Assembly: GCF_042654245.1 (NCBI RefSeq)
Contig: NZ_JBHSGI010000023.1
Span: 1 to 33,465, forward strand
DNA: 33,465 nucleotides
From: Seohaeicola_A nanhaiensis
GTDB lineage: Bacteria; Pseudomonadota; Alphaproteobacteria; Rhodobacterales; Rhodobacteraceae
Reading direction: 5' to 3'
Part shown: one piece after another, positions 23,924 through 32,936 of the stretch
How the letters are laid out: the number at the start of each line of letters is the position of its first letter
Numbering within the stretch: the first letter of the stretch is position 1
Program-made: the position numbers and the translations under genes
Notes under the pieces: model-generated
Told to the model about the DNA's origin: nothing
Databases searched by the model: none
Seen by the model: the letters and a program-made list of their open reading frames with translations, nothing else

Positions 23924-24925
23924 CTAGTTAGCCAATGTGGCGACAAGGATCGCCTTGATGGTGTGTAGCCGGTTCTCGGCCTGATCAAAGACTATGGAGG
24001 CCGGGCTTTCGAACACCTCTTCGGTCACTTCCATCGCCGTGATGTCGAAATGTTTTGCGATGTCGGCACCGACCTCAGTCTCGGCGTTGTGGAAGGCGGG
24101 CAGGCAGTGCATGAACTTGGTCTGCGGATTGCCGGTCTGCGCCATCACGTCCGAGTTGACCTGATAGGGCAGAAGTTGGCGGATACGTTCTTCCCATTTG
24201 TCCTTGGATTCACCCATCGACAGCCAGACATCGGTGTAGATGAAATCGGCCCCTTTCACCGCCTCGCCCACCTCTTCGGTGATGGTGATGCGCGCGCCGG
24301 TGGTCTCTGCGATCCGGTGCGCTTCGTCCTGAATGGCTGGATCGGGCCAACAGGCCTTTGGCCCGCACAGACGCACGTCCATACCCATTTTGGCGCCGCC
24401 GATCAGCAGGCTGTCGCCCATGTTGTTGCCCGCATCCCCCAGAAACGCATAGGCAATCTGACCCAGCGGTTTGTCGGAATGCTCTGACATGGTGAGGAAA
24501 TCGGCGAGGATCTGCGTGGGGTGGAATTCGTCCGTCAGACCGTTATAGACCGGCACCCCGGCATACTGCGCCAGCGTCTCGACGATGGGATGACCGAAGC
24601 CGCGATATTCGATCGCGTCATAGACCCGGCCCAGCACGCGGGCGGTGTCCTTCACGGTCTCCTTCTTGCCCAGATGCGACCCCGACGGCCCCAGATAGGT
24701 GACATGGGCGCCCTGATCGTGGGCGGCCACCTCGAAGCCGACGCGCGTGCGGGTGCTGTCCTTTTCAAAGATCAGCGCGATTTCCTTGCCGGTCAGGCGC
24801 GGCACTTCGTAGCCACCGTATTTCGCCGCCTTCAGGTCGGCGGAGAGTTTCAGCAGAAAGCCGATTTCCTGCGGGCTGAAGTCGCGCAGCGCAAGAAAAT
24901 GGCGGTTTCGTAGATTGTAAGACAT
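23924..24925 (-). CDS. argF: Ornithine carbamoyltransferase, catabolic context
   Basis: The product is 333 aa from the ATG at 24925, which follows AAAGGAA; an upstream extension to 24976 would overlap arcA and is not needed. It has the carbamoyl-phosphate-binding STRTR (57-61), ornithine-binding SMGES region and HCLP (273-276). In this operon it most likely runs catabolically, citrulline + phosphate to ornithine + carbamoyl phosphate. The length fits the anabolic and catabolic types alike. Neighbours are arcA 14 bp upstream and arcC 2 bp downstream. The symbol arcB would be equally suitable; I use argF only because sequence alone does not separate the two. Confidence 0.92.
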   Translation of the reverse strand: MSYNLRNRHFLALRDFSPQEIGFLLKLSADLKAAKYGGYEVPRLTGKEIALIFEKDSTRTRVGFEVAAHDQGAHVTYLGPSGSHLGKKETVKDTARVLGRVYDAIEYRGFGHPIVETLAQYAGVPVYNGLTDEFHPTQILADFLTMSEHSDKPLGQIAYAFLGDAGNNMGDSLLIGGAKMGMDVRLCGPKACWPDPAIQDEAHRIAETTGARITITEEVGEAVKGADFIYTDVWLSMGESKDKWEERIRQLLPYQVNSDVMAQTGNPQTKFMHCLPAFHNAETEVGADIAKHFDITAMEVTEEVFESPASIVFDQAENRLHTIKAILVATLAN

Positions 24926-24939
24926 GGGGTTTCCTTTTG

Positions 24940-26166
24940 TCAGATTGCGTCGCGGATGGTGGGGCAGCTCATGCAATGGCTTCCACCCCTGCCCCGGCCC
25001 AGTTCGGCACCGGGAATGGCCAGAACTTCGATCCCGGCGTCCTTCAGCGCGGCGTTGGTGTCATCATTGCGGTCATAGCCGATGACAACACCGGGCCGCA
25101 GCGCCAGCACGTTGTTGCCGTCATTCCACTGCTCGCGCGACTGCTCGGCCAGATCGCTGCCGCCGGTCGGGACCAGATGCAGTTTCTTGAAACCCAATAT
25201 CTCGGCGGTGATTTCGAAAAGATGCCGGGCGTCGCGCCGGATATCGAGCGCGGCACCGGCCGACCCGGGACGCAGGTCATAGCAGGTGATCGCGTCAGCC
25301 ACCTCCTTGAACGTCGTCACGACATCGTTGCCGCAATGGGTGAATACCGTGTCCAGATGCATTGCCGCCCGCGACCGGGGCATCTGGCAGGCGATGACGC
25401 GCGTCACGTCACCCCCCAGAAACAACGCCTCGGCCAACTGACCCACCGCCTGCGGAGACGAGCGTTCGCCCATACCGACCATCACGACGCCATGGCCGAT
25501 GGGCATGATATCGCCCCCTTCCAGCGTAGCCGCGCCAAATTCGCGCGTCGGATCGCCGAACCAGACACGCGCATCTGCGAACTTGGGGTGGAACCGATAA
25601 ACGGCGGCCATCAACAGCGTTTCGGGCCGCCGTGCCGGCCAGTACATCGGGTTCAGAGAGACGCCGCCATAGACCCAGGCGGAATTGTCCCGCGTGAAGA
25701 TGAAATTGGGCAGCGGCGGCAGAACGAAGCCGTTGAGCCCGAGATAACTGCCGAACATGCCCGACGGGGTGAAAGGAAGATCGTCGACGGTGATCCCGCC
25801 GACCAGAAACCGGGCGAGTTCCACGCCCGGCAGTGCCTCCATCCAGGCGCGCAGTTCGTCGCGCATGCCGACGCCCACATCGTTGCGGGTGATGCGGTGG
25901 TCGAGTACCCAGGCGCGCGCCTCCTTGATGTCCAGCGTCTCGGCCAGCAAGGCCATCGCATCCAGCACCTCGATCCCCTGCCCGCGCATGATGTCGGCAA
26001 AGACAGCGTGATCCTTGATCGCCTGCTTGACCCAGAACACATCATCGAACAGAAGATCGGCGCAATTGTCAGGGGTCAGGCGACGATGGGCCAGACCCGG
26101 CGGCGACACGATCACCTGCCGCAATTGCCCGGTTTCCGAATGGACGCCCAGTTTCGGTTCAGACAT
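24940..26166 (-). CDS. arcA: Arginine deiminase
   Basis: A 408-aa protein of normal family length. It has the conserved FTRDNS segment, LEGGD, MHLDTVFTH with the catalytic His, and the C-terminal nucleophile C398 in GRGGSHCMSCP. It converts arginine to citrulline and ammonia, the first step of arginine fermentation, in the cytoplasm. The gene starts 24 bp after the antiporter stop and is followed by ornithine carbamoyltransferase 14 bp later. ADI operons are usually controlled by ANR/FNR and ArgR; I see no such box in this operon's upstream region but do see an ECF-type promoter (30095-30120). Confidence 0.95.
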   Translation of the reverse strand: MSEPKLGVHSETGQLRQVIVSPPGLAHRRLTPDNCADLLFDDVFWVKQAIKDHAVFADIMRGQGIEVLDAMALLAETLDIKEARAWVLDHRITRNDVGVGMRDELRAWMEALPGVELARFLVGGITVDDLPFTPSGMFGSYLGLNGFVLPPLPNFIFTRDNSAWVYGGVSLNPMYWPARRPETLLMAAVYRFHPKFADARVWFGDPTREFGAATLEGGDIMPIGHGVVMVGMGERSSPQAVGQLAEALFLGGDVTRVIACQMPRSRAAMHLDTVFTHCGNDVVTTFKEVADAITCYDLRPGSAGAALDIRRDARHLFEITAEILGFKKLHLVPTGGSDLAEQSREQWNDGNNVLALRPGVVIGYDRNDDTNAALKDAGIEVLAIPGAELGRGRGGSHCMSCPTIRDAI

Positions 26167-26190
26167 CTGTGATTACTCCAATGTATCTGG

Positions 26191-27639
26191 TCAAAGAATC
26201 GCGGCCAAGCTGATGCTGGCCGAGATGAAAACGACGAGGATCAGCAGCAATGGCCACACGAAGACGACCCACCGATCGAACGATACGCGTCCGATCGCCA
26301 GACCGCCGATCACCACTGCGGATGTCGGCGTGATCAGGTTCACCAGCCCGCTTGCGGATTGATAGGCTGTCACCACAAGGTCGCGACCGACGCCCGCAAA
26401 ATCCCCCAATGGGGCGAGGATCGGCATCGACAGAACCGCCAGGCCGGACGAGGACGGCACAAGAAAGCTCATCCCGATCTCGATCCAGAGCATCAGGTTG
26501 ATGAACGCGATTTCCGGCAGGCCGCCGAGGGTCTCGGCGGCACTGTTCAGGATCGTATCGGCGATCAGACCTTGTTCCATGATCACCACGATGCCGCGCG
26601 CCAGCCCGATCACGAGCGCCACGCCCAGCAGATCCTTGGCGCCATCGACAAAGGCCGATGTCAGCTTTTTCTCGCCCATCCGCGCGACAAGTCCGACGAC
26701 GATAGCCATGCCGAAGAAAAGCGCCCCCATTCGGGCCATCCACCATCCCTGACTCGACACGCCCCAGATCATCACGGCGAAGGTCGCGAAGAAAAGAACC
26801 AGAACCAGCTTCTGGGTGCCGGTCAGCTTCGGCTCGCTGAATTCTGCATCCGTCTCCTTAAGGAAAAACCGCCTGTCGCTTTCGCGTTGCGCCGCAACGA
26901 CGGATCGCGCCGGGGCCGCCTTGATTCTTGAGGCGTAACGCATGACATAGGCGATGCAGATCGCCAGACCGCCGATCAGGATGATCAGACGCAGCCCCAT
27001 ACCTTCGGTAAATGGAATGCCCGCCGCATTCGAGGCGATGACGGTGGCGAATGGGTTGATCGTCGATCCCAATGTGCCGATGCCCGCGCCGATCAGAATG
27101 ATTGCCACGCCGGTTATTGAATCGTAGCCTGCGGCAATGACCACAGGGATCAGCAGCGCGTAGAAGGCGAGGGTTTCTTCGGCCATGCCGTAGGTCGTTC
27201 CGCCCAATGCGAAAAGCGACATGAGGATTGGGATCATCCATATCTCGCGTCCCTTGAGGCGACCCATCGCGGTCTGGATCCCGGTGTCGATGGATTTTGT
27301 AGCGTTCACCACTCCCAGAAAACCACCGAGAAGCAGCACGAATAGCGCCACGTCAATGGCATTGGCGGAATAGCTGTCGGGGTCATAGAACCCCGCGACA
27401 GGTGCCAGCATGACATCGACAACCCCCTGCGGATTGACTTCGACCGTCTGATAGGTGCCTGGCACCGCGATCTCGCGCCCGACCTCTTCATTCATCGCGC
27501 GGTCGTACTGCCCGGCAGGGATGATCCAGGTCAGGGCCGCAACGGCGATGATCAGCAGAAAAAGGATGGAATAGGCCGTGGGAAATCGTGCTGCCAATCC
27601 GCCCTCATCGGGCTTTTTGTCTATAGATGTATCGGTCAT
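26191..27639 (-). CDS. YfcC-family antiporter, probable arginine/ornithine exchanger
   Basis: The product (482 aa, ATG at 27639 after an AGAAGGGGC sequence; a TTG at 27660 would overlap the ATPase stop) has about 12 hydrophobic segments and belongs to the YfcC/C4-dicarboxylate anaerobic carrier-like family: AYSILFLLIIAVAALTWIIPAG at the start, LPEIAFINLMLWIEIGMSFLVPSSSGLAVL and LVNLITPTSAVVIGGLAIGRVS later. Members of this family in arginine deiminase operons are treated as arginine/ornithine antiporters. Its place between the metal ATPase and arcA supports exchange of external arginine for ornithine, without energy cost. Specificity is inferred from the neighbours alone. Confidence 0.88.
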   Translation of the reverse strand: MTDTSIDKKPDEGGLAARFPTAYSILFLLIIAVAALTWIIPAGQYDRAMNEEVGREIAVPGTYQTVEVNPQGVVDVMLAPVAGFYDPDSYSANAIDVALFVLLLGGFLGVVNATKSIDTGIQTAMGRLKGREIWMIPILMSLFALGGTTYGMAEETLAFYALLIPVVIAAGYDSITGVAIILIGAGIGTLGSTINPFATVIASNAAGIPFTEGMGLRLIILIGGLAICIAYVMRYASRIKAAPARSVVAAQRESDRRFFLKETDAEFSEPKLTGTQKLVLVLFFATFAVMIWGVSSQGWWMARMGALFFGMAIVVGLVARMGEKKLTSAFVDGAKDLLGVALVIGLARGIVVIMEQGLIADTILNSAAETLGGLPEIAFINLMLWIEIGMSFLVPSSSGLAVLSMPILAPLGDFAGVGRDLVVTAYQSASGLVNLITPTSAVVIGGLAIGRVSFDRWVVFVWPLLLILVVFISASISLAAIL

Positions 27640-27656
27640 CGTGGCCGCCCCTTCTT

Positions 27657-30041
27657 TCAATGTGTTTGGTGTGTTTGAGGTGCGGAACCCGGCTCCAGGA
27701 TGGTTTCAGAATCCACCGGGTTCCGCCGATCACCTGCGCCGCCTTGGCCTTCGCTGATCCCTTCCAGCCGCGTCCGCTTGAGCAGCAGCGCGTTGACCGC
27801 GACCAGCGCCGAGCTGCCCGACATGGCAATTGCGGCGACGGCAGGGCTGATGATCAGCGGGTAGAACACGCCCGCTGCAGCGGGGAAGGCGATCACGTTG
27901 TAGGCCACCGCCCAGAACAGGTTCTGGTGCATCTTGCGCAGGGTGGCGCGCGACAGCTCGATCGCGCCCACGACATCGTAGGGATCGCTTTTCATCAGCA
28001 CGACATCGGCGCTTTCCATCGCCACATCCGTGCCCGCGCCGATGGCAAAGCCGACATCGGCCTGCGTCAGCGCGGGCGCGTCGTTGACGCCGTCACCGAC
28101 CATGCCCACTTTCTTGCCCTGGGCCTGAAGCTCCTTGACTTTCTCGGCCTTCTGACCCGGCAGCACGTCGGCAAGCACCATGTCGATGCCAAGCTCGCCC
28201 GCGATCCGTCGCGCGGTGCCTTCGTTGTCGCCGGTCAGCATCGCGACCTCGACCCCGCGCTCGCGCAGCTTTGCCACGGCGGCCATGGCGCTCGGGCGCG
28301 GTGCATCGGCGATGGCGATCAGCCCGAGCATCCGCCCGCCCTTCGCCACATGCACCACGGTGCGGCCTTCGCCCTTCAGGCGCTCGGCTTGGGCATCGAG
28401 CGCGCCAAGGTCGATGCCTTGCTCGTCCATCAGCCGACGGTTGCCGACCAGCACTGGTTCGCCCGCGATCTCGGCGCGTGCGCCGCGGCCTTCGAGGTTC
28501 TCGAACCCGGCCATCTGCGGCACATCGAGCCCCTCGGCGCGCTGGACGATGGCCAGCGCCAGGGGGTGGTCCGATCCGCGATCGACAGAGGCCGCGGCGC
28601 GCAGCGCATCATCCTCGGTACTCCCGTCGGCCGCGACGATCTCGACCACACGCGGCTCGCCCATCGTCAGCGTGCCGGTCTTGTCGAAGACGATCACGTC
28701 GAGCTTGGTCGCATCCTCGAGCGCGCCGGCATTCTTGAACAGGATGCCGTGCTGCGCCCCCAGTCCGGTGCCCACCATGACGGCCATCGGCGTCGCCAGC
28801 CCAAGCGCATCCGGGCAGGCAATGACGAAAACGGTGATCGTCAGCGTCAGCGCGAACAGCAGCGGTGAGCCGATCCACCAGAACCAGACCGCGAAGGTGG
28901 CCAGCCCGATCACGATGGCGATGAGCACCAGCCATTGTGACGCCTTGTCGGCCAGAAGCTGTGCCGGTGCCTTGGAATTCTGCGCCTCCTGCACCAGCTT
29001 GACGATCTGCGCCAGCGCGGTGTCGGCGCCGACCTTGGTGGCGCGGTAGCGGAACGTGCCGGTCTTATTGATCGTGGCGCCGATGACGGTATCGCCCAAG
29101 CTCTTGTTCACCGGCATCGACTCGCCCGTCAGCATCGACTCGTCGACCAGCGAAGATCCTTCCAAAACCTCGCCGTCCACCGGGATCTTGTTTCCCGGGC
29201 GGATCACCACCGTTTCGCCCTGAAGCACTTCGGAGGTCGGCACCTCGGTCTCCTGCCCGTCGCGGATCACCGTGGCCATCGGCGGCGCGAGATCGAGCAG
29301 CGCCCGGATCGCCGCAGAGGCACCGGCGCGCGCCCGCATTTCCAGCCAGTGGCCCAACAGGATGAAGACCAGCAGCACCGCGACCGCCTCGTAGAACTGC
29401 ACGCCGGGAAAGAAGAAGGTCGAGCCGACGCTGAACACATATCCGGTGCCGACCGACAGCACGACGAGCACGGCCATGTTGAGGATGCCGTTCTTCAGCG
29501 CCCGCCAAGCGGCTACGAAAAACGGCCAACTGGGCCAGACGATGCCCGCGCTGCCGAGGAAGAACAGCCAAAGGTCCAGCCTCAGGCCGAAAGGCGGCGC
29601 CGGGGGCGTGAACATGCCGCCCATCGGCGAGTAGATGAAGATCGGGATGGTAAAAAGCAGTGCCACCCAGAAGCGGTTGCGCATGTCGCGGACCATGTCG
29701 GCCATCTCCATGCCGCCGCCGTGACCCATCTCATGGGCCATCGCGTCCTTGGCAACGGGGCCTATCGCGCCATGCGCCGCGTGGTCTTCATGGCCGGTGT
29801 GGTCCATCTGGCAGATATGGTTCGGCATACGCTCTCCGGCGCAGTGAAAGCCGCAGGCGTCGATCGCCTTGCGCAGCGCCTCCTCGTTCACCACCGTTTC
29901 GTCGTACTGCACTGTCACACTGGCAGACGCAGGGTTCGCTTCCGCCCGGTGAACGCCGTGGAGGGCGGATACATGACGTTCGACCGCGAGATGATCGAGT
30001 TCCTCGAACAATCCGCGGACCTCAAGGGTCAAGGTTTTCAA
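27657..30041 (-). CDS. Heavy-metal P-type ATPase with CPD motif and His-rich N-terminus
   Basis: A 794-aa P1B-type ATPase. Residues 1-68 form an HMA-like fold without the usual CxxC; then comes a His/Met-rich stretch (about 75-115: HICQMDHTGHEDHAAH, AHEMGHGGGMEM). TGES (305-308), DKTGT (453-457), HP (492-493) and GDGVND (649-654) are intact, so ATP hydrolysis should work. The membrane metal-binding motif, normally CPC or CPH, is CPD (409-411). It probably exports copper or another soft metal, but the motif makes the substrate uncertain. The start is a TTG at 30041 with a CAGGAG site; the ECF-type promoter is about 54 bp upstream. It is the first gene of the arginine deiminase operon, 17 bp before the antiporter. 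Confidence 0.92.
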   Translation of the reverse strand: MKTLTLEVRGLFEELDHLAVERHVSALHGVHRAEANPASASVTVQYDETVVNEEALRKAIDACGFHCAGERMPNHICQMDHTGHEDHAAHGAIGPVAKDAMAHEMGHGGGMEMADMVRDMRNRFWVALLFTIPIFIYSPMGGMFTPPAPPFGLRLDLWLFFLGSAGIVWPSWPFFVAAWRALKNGILNMAVLVVLSVGTGYVFSVGSTFFFPGVQFYEAVAVLLVFILLGHWLEMRARAGASAAIRALLDLAPPMATVIRDGQETEVPTSEVLQGETVVIRPGNKIPVDGEVLEGSSLVDESMLTGESMPVNKSLGDTVIGATINKTGTFRYRATKVGADTALAQIVKLVQEAQNSKAPAQLLADKASQWLVLIAIVIGLATFAVWFWWIGSPLLFALTLTITVFVIACPDALGLATPMAVMVGTGLGAQHGILFKNAGALEDATKLDVIVFDKTGTLTMGEPRVVEIVAADGSTEDDALRAAASVDRGSDHPLALAIVQRAEGLDVPQMAGFENLEGRGARAEIAGEPVLVGNRRLMDEQGIDLGALDAQAERLKGEGRTVVHVAKGGRMLGLIAIADAPRPSAMAAVAKLRERGVEVAMLTGDNEGTARRIAGELGIDMVLADVLPGQKAEKVKELQAQGKKVGMVGDGVNDAPALTQADVGFAIGAGTDVAMESADVVLMKSDPYDVVGAIELSRATLRKMHQNLFWAVAYNVIAFPAAAGVFYPLIISPAVAAIAMSGSSALVAVNALLLKRTRLEGISEGQGGAGDRRNPVDSETILEPGSAPQTHQTH

Positions 30042-30094
30042 TGCTGGCTCCTGTCGATTAAACCTTGCGGTCGCGAAGGACCGTCAGGGGAATA

Positions 30095-30120
30095 GACGTT
30101 GCCAGGCATCGGACGTTACA
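30095..30120 (-). promoter_or_regulatory. ECF-type promoter for the ATPase/arginine deiminase operon
   Basis: On the minus strand: TGTAAC, 16 bases, CGTC followed by TATTC. An inverted repeat (CGGAC ... GTCCG) overlaps the -35 element and could be an operator. The site is back to back with the patatin promoter, with about 50 bases between the two -35 elements. Confidence 0.65.
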
Positions 30121-30171
30121 GTGTCCGGCGAAAATCTTCGCAGGCACTGCCGCTGGTGTCACCCATGAGAC

Positions 30172-30197
30172 GGTAACGCTTTACGTCCACTCGCGTC
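30172..30197 (+). promoter_or_regulatory. ECF-type promoter for the patatin gene
   Basis: GGTAAC, 16 bases, CGTC followed by AGTATTT. It differs from the consensus only at the first base of the -35 element. It is divergent from the ATPase promoter and about 95 bases upstream of the patatin ATG. Confidence 0.5.
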
Positions 30198-30291
30198 AGT
30201 ATTTCCGTATGGCGCGCACTGGCGCAGGGTCGGGCAGCCTGGGACCAACCAATTGACGAAAAGCCAAATTGCGGAGTTTGAATTGAGCAGC

Positions 30292-31152
30292 ATGACCAAA
30301 GCGAGCACTGCAACCCACAAGTGCTTTGCCCTCGTGCTAAGTGGCGGCGGGGCAAGGGGCCTCTCGCATGCTGGCGTACTCAGAGCTTTGATCGCCAGGG
30401 GCTACATCCCAAGCGCCGTCGTGGGCGTGTCGATGGGCGCGGTTGTCGGTGCTACGTATGCTCTTAATGACAAATGGTACGACGCACTCGTGGGCATGGA
30501 TACCAGCGGGTTTCCGGCAACACCGGACTTTCGCGTGCCTGGAATGGCTGCAAGGATCAGGGAAATGCGGCTTGCTTTGCTTGCCGCGCGGGACATGTAT
30601 TTTGGCTGGGGATCAGGCGCGCGCACCGAGACCTGGGGCCGCAGTGTCCTGTCCGGCCTGACCAAGGGCAAGAACCTGCAGGACGGCCGCATCCCGGCTT
30701 TTGTCTGTGCAACCGACATGCTGTCTGGCCAACGCGTGGTATTCGGCAAGGGAGATGCCACTGATTATGTCTATTCAAGCGCGGCGCTGGCCGGAATACT
30801 GCCGCCCCTTGTCGATGATCCGTATGTACTGATGGACGGAGCCTATTCCGATATCGCGCCGGTGGACGTCGCCAGGGCCACCGGCGCGGAAGTCGTGATC
30901 GCTGTGGATCCCAGCCAGCGCGAAAACGCGACTGGCCCGAAAAACGGCTTGCAGGCGATGATGCGATCCATCGAGGTCTGCCAGTATGAACATGCGCGAC
31001 TGCGTTTTGAGCAAGCGGATTTTGTGATCCGACCCGCTTTCAGCCAGACCATCGGCACACTGGAATTCCGGCAAAAGCGTCATTGTATTGCGGCAGGCGC
31101 CGTGGCGACCCGCCGCGCATATAACGACATCAGCATGCTGCTCGCCCCCTGA
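30292..31152 (+). CDS. Patatin-like phospholipase
   Basis: A protein of about 286 aa with the patatin signature: oxyanion segment GGGARG (18-23), nucleophile elbow GVSMG (S47) and the second dyad residue in DGAYSD (D182), where Asp-Gly-Ala replaces Asp-Gly-Gly, as is common. It would hydrolyse phospholipids or other acyl esters; lacking a signal peptide, it is probably cytoplasmic or membrane-peripheral. The reading frame is open upstream with possible TTG starts at 30253 and 30283; I chose the ATG at 30292 because the patatin core starts soon after it. It is divergent from the ATPase operon and has its own ECF-type promoter, so it may belong to the same lipid-remodelling response as cfa. Confidence 0.85.
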   Translation: MTKASTATHKCFALVLSGGGARGLSHAGVLRALIARGYIPSAVVGVSMGAVVGATYALNDKWYDALVGMDTSGFPATPDFRVPGMAARIREMRLALLAARDMYFGWGSGARTETWGRSVLSGLTKGKNLQDGRIPAFVCATDMLSGQRVVFGKGDATDYVYSSAALAGILPPLVDDPYVLMDGAYSDIAPVDVARATGAEVVIAVDPSQRENATGPKNGLQAMMRSIEVCQYEHARLRFEQADFVIRPAFSQTIGTLEFRQKRHCIAAGAVATRRAYNDISMLLAP

Positions 31153-31217
31153 TCGGCGAGTTGCCCCCGACGTGCGATTGCGCTCAGTTGCAGTCACCCA
31201 GGAAACATCCCTGCAAG

Positions 31218-32081
31218 CTACCCCATGAGCAGCGTGATCGGCGCGGTCGCGCCCAACACGATCATCAGCGGCGGCGCCGGGGCGGCGCTGTCCTGTCCGG
31301 ACTCTCGCGGCTGACACATCGGCACCACGATGCGCAGGTAGGCCGCCAGCGCCAGCACGCTGTTGAGAATGCCGATCACCGCCAGCCACAGATAGCCCGC
31401 CTCGATCGCCGTACCGAAGAGCAGCACCTTGCCGAAAAAGCAGAAAAGCGGCGGAATGCCCGTCATTGACAGCAGGAACACCACCATCGCTACGCCGATC
31501 ACAGGGCGCGCGCGGCCGAAGCCCCGGAAGTCGTCAAGGCTGCGTCCGGCGACCATGATCACCGCGAAGGCGCCGAGATTCATCGCCACATAGGCAGCGC
31601 TGAACACGATCACCGAGGGCAGCGCCAGCAAGCCTGGCCCCAGATCCACGATCCCCATCATGAAATAACCCGCCTGCGCCATCGACGAATAGGCCAGCAG
31701 GCGCACCTCGTTGCTTTGCACCAGCGCCGCCAGGTAGCCGCACGTCATCGTCATGGCGGCGATTAGCGCGACCACCATCGGCCAGCTGGTACCGACCGGT
31801 AGGTCGCGCAAGATCTGCGCGAAGGCGAAGATTGCCGCGACCTTGGTAATTACCGACAAATAGGCGGCCACGGACACCGGCGCGCCGTCATAGGCGTCGG
31901 GTGCCCAAAACTGGAACGGCACCAGCGCCGCCTTGTAGCCCAGCCCGATCAGCACCGCGGTCAGCCCGGCCAGCGCGATCAGCGTCCTGCCCGCCAGCCG
32001 GCCCAGCTCGGAAAAGAGCGTCGAGCCGGCACCGCCGTACGAGATGGACCAGCCGGAGACCCGGCGTTCAATCGTGCCGCT
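31218..32081 (-). pseudogene. nuoN: NADH-quinone oxidoreductase subunit N remnant
   Basis: An open frame of about 287 codons resembles the C-terminal part of NuoN (complex I, normally about 480 aa). Similarity begins near 32057 (SGWSISYGGAGSTLFSEL) and continues through LIGLGYKAALVPFQFWAPDAYDGAPVSVAAYLSV and several membrane helices. There is no start codon with a ribosome binding site at the junction, an in-frame stop lies at 32082-32084, and no other nuo gene is adjacent. The C-terminus also ends early (ITLLMG) compared with full-length proteins. A GTG at 31955 could start a 245-aa product, but it would lack the first half, so I call it a remnant of a duplicated or rearranged nuo locus. Confidence 0.75.
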
Positions 32082-32249
32082 TTAGCCTCTGCGCCCGCGT
32101 GACTGCCGCGGCGACGCGGAGCAGGCCTTCCGCCTCCTGTTTTTGGGGGGAGCCGGACCAATCCTGCGGCTGACGATTTGCATTCTTTTCAAGGCTGTAG
32201 AAGTCGCTTACGTTTGGAAACAGAGAGTAGGCCTGAAAAGGAAAATGCC

Positions 32250-32936
32250 ATGTGCCTGTCGGCCCAAGTCAGTTTTGCTGCAAGCGTTTTCCTTGTCGGG
32301 GGTGGGGCCGCCATTTCAATCGTGGCCTTCCAGCGCAACAAACGCTATCTCCCGCTTGCATTGATGCCGCTTTTCGCAGGTCTTCAGCAATTCACTGAGG
32401 GTTTCGTGTGGGTTGGCATGAACGGAAATGATCCCCTGACGGTCTTGTGGGGGGCAATGGGGTTCATCTTCTTCACGTGGTTCATGTGGCCGATATGGGT
32501 TCCCTTCTCGGTTTATGTGCTGGAGCCGGACGACAGTCCGCGCAAGCGATTGTTCCGCCTCATGGCGCTGATCGGACTGGCCTTCGGCCTGCTGCTATAC
32601 ATCCCGCACGGGCTCAACAGCGACATGGTTGTGGTAGAGATCAACAACCAGTCGCTGGCCTATGAAAAATCCATGTGGCTCGATTTCATGATGCCGCGGT
32701 GGTTGACCAACACGATCTACGTGACCCTCATCACCCTGCCGCCGGCCCTGTCGCACTACAAACATGTGCGCCATTTCGCCTTGACGCTGGTGGCGGTGAT
32801 CGTGGTCGATATTGCTTTCCTGCAATATGCCTACATCTCTTTCTTCTGCCTGCTGGCAGGACTTGCGACGCTGCATCTGGTCTACATCATCCTGACAAAT
32901 AAGTGCGCCCGTGAATGTCCTGAACTGTTTGCCTAA
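32250..32936 (+). CDS. DUF6629 family membrane protein
   Basis: From the ATG at 32250 (AAGGAAAA site upstream; an earlier start at 32178 adds a non-conserved tail) the product is 228 aa with about seven hydrophobic segments. The N-terminus MCLSAQVSFAASVFL and the following RNKRYLPLALMPLFAGLQQFTEGFVW match the DUF6629 family, whose function is unknown. The remaining helices are spread over the whole length, with a loop containing NNQSLAYEKSMW between two of them. It is divergent from the nuoN remnant and has no shared ECF-type site upstream. A stand-alone gene as far as can be seen. Confidence 0.8.
   Translation: MCLSAQVSFAASVFLVGGGAAISIVAFQRNKRYLPLALMPLFAGLQQFTEGFVWVGMNGNDPLTVLWGAMGFIFFTWFMWPIWVPFSVYVLEPDDSPRKRLFRLMALIGLAFGLLLYIPHGLNSDMVVVEINNQSLAYEKSMWLDFMMPRWLTNTIYVTLITLPPALSHYKHVRHFALTLVAVIVVDIAFLQYAYISFFCLLAGLATLHLVYIILTNKCARECPELFA

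Noticed and set aside
32082..32249. Possible continuation of nuoN or a small minus-strand gene upstream of the remnant
   Set aside because: The three minus-strand frames give no NuoN-like helices; the longest one runs antisense into the DUF6629 gene and lacks a start with a ribosome binding site.
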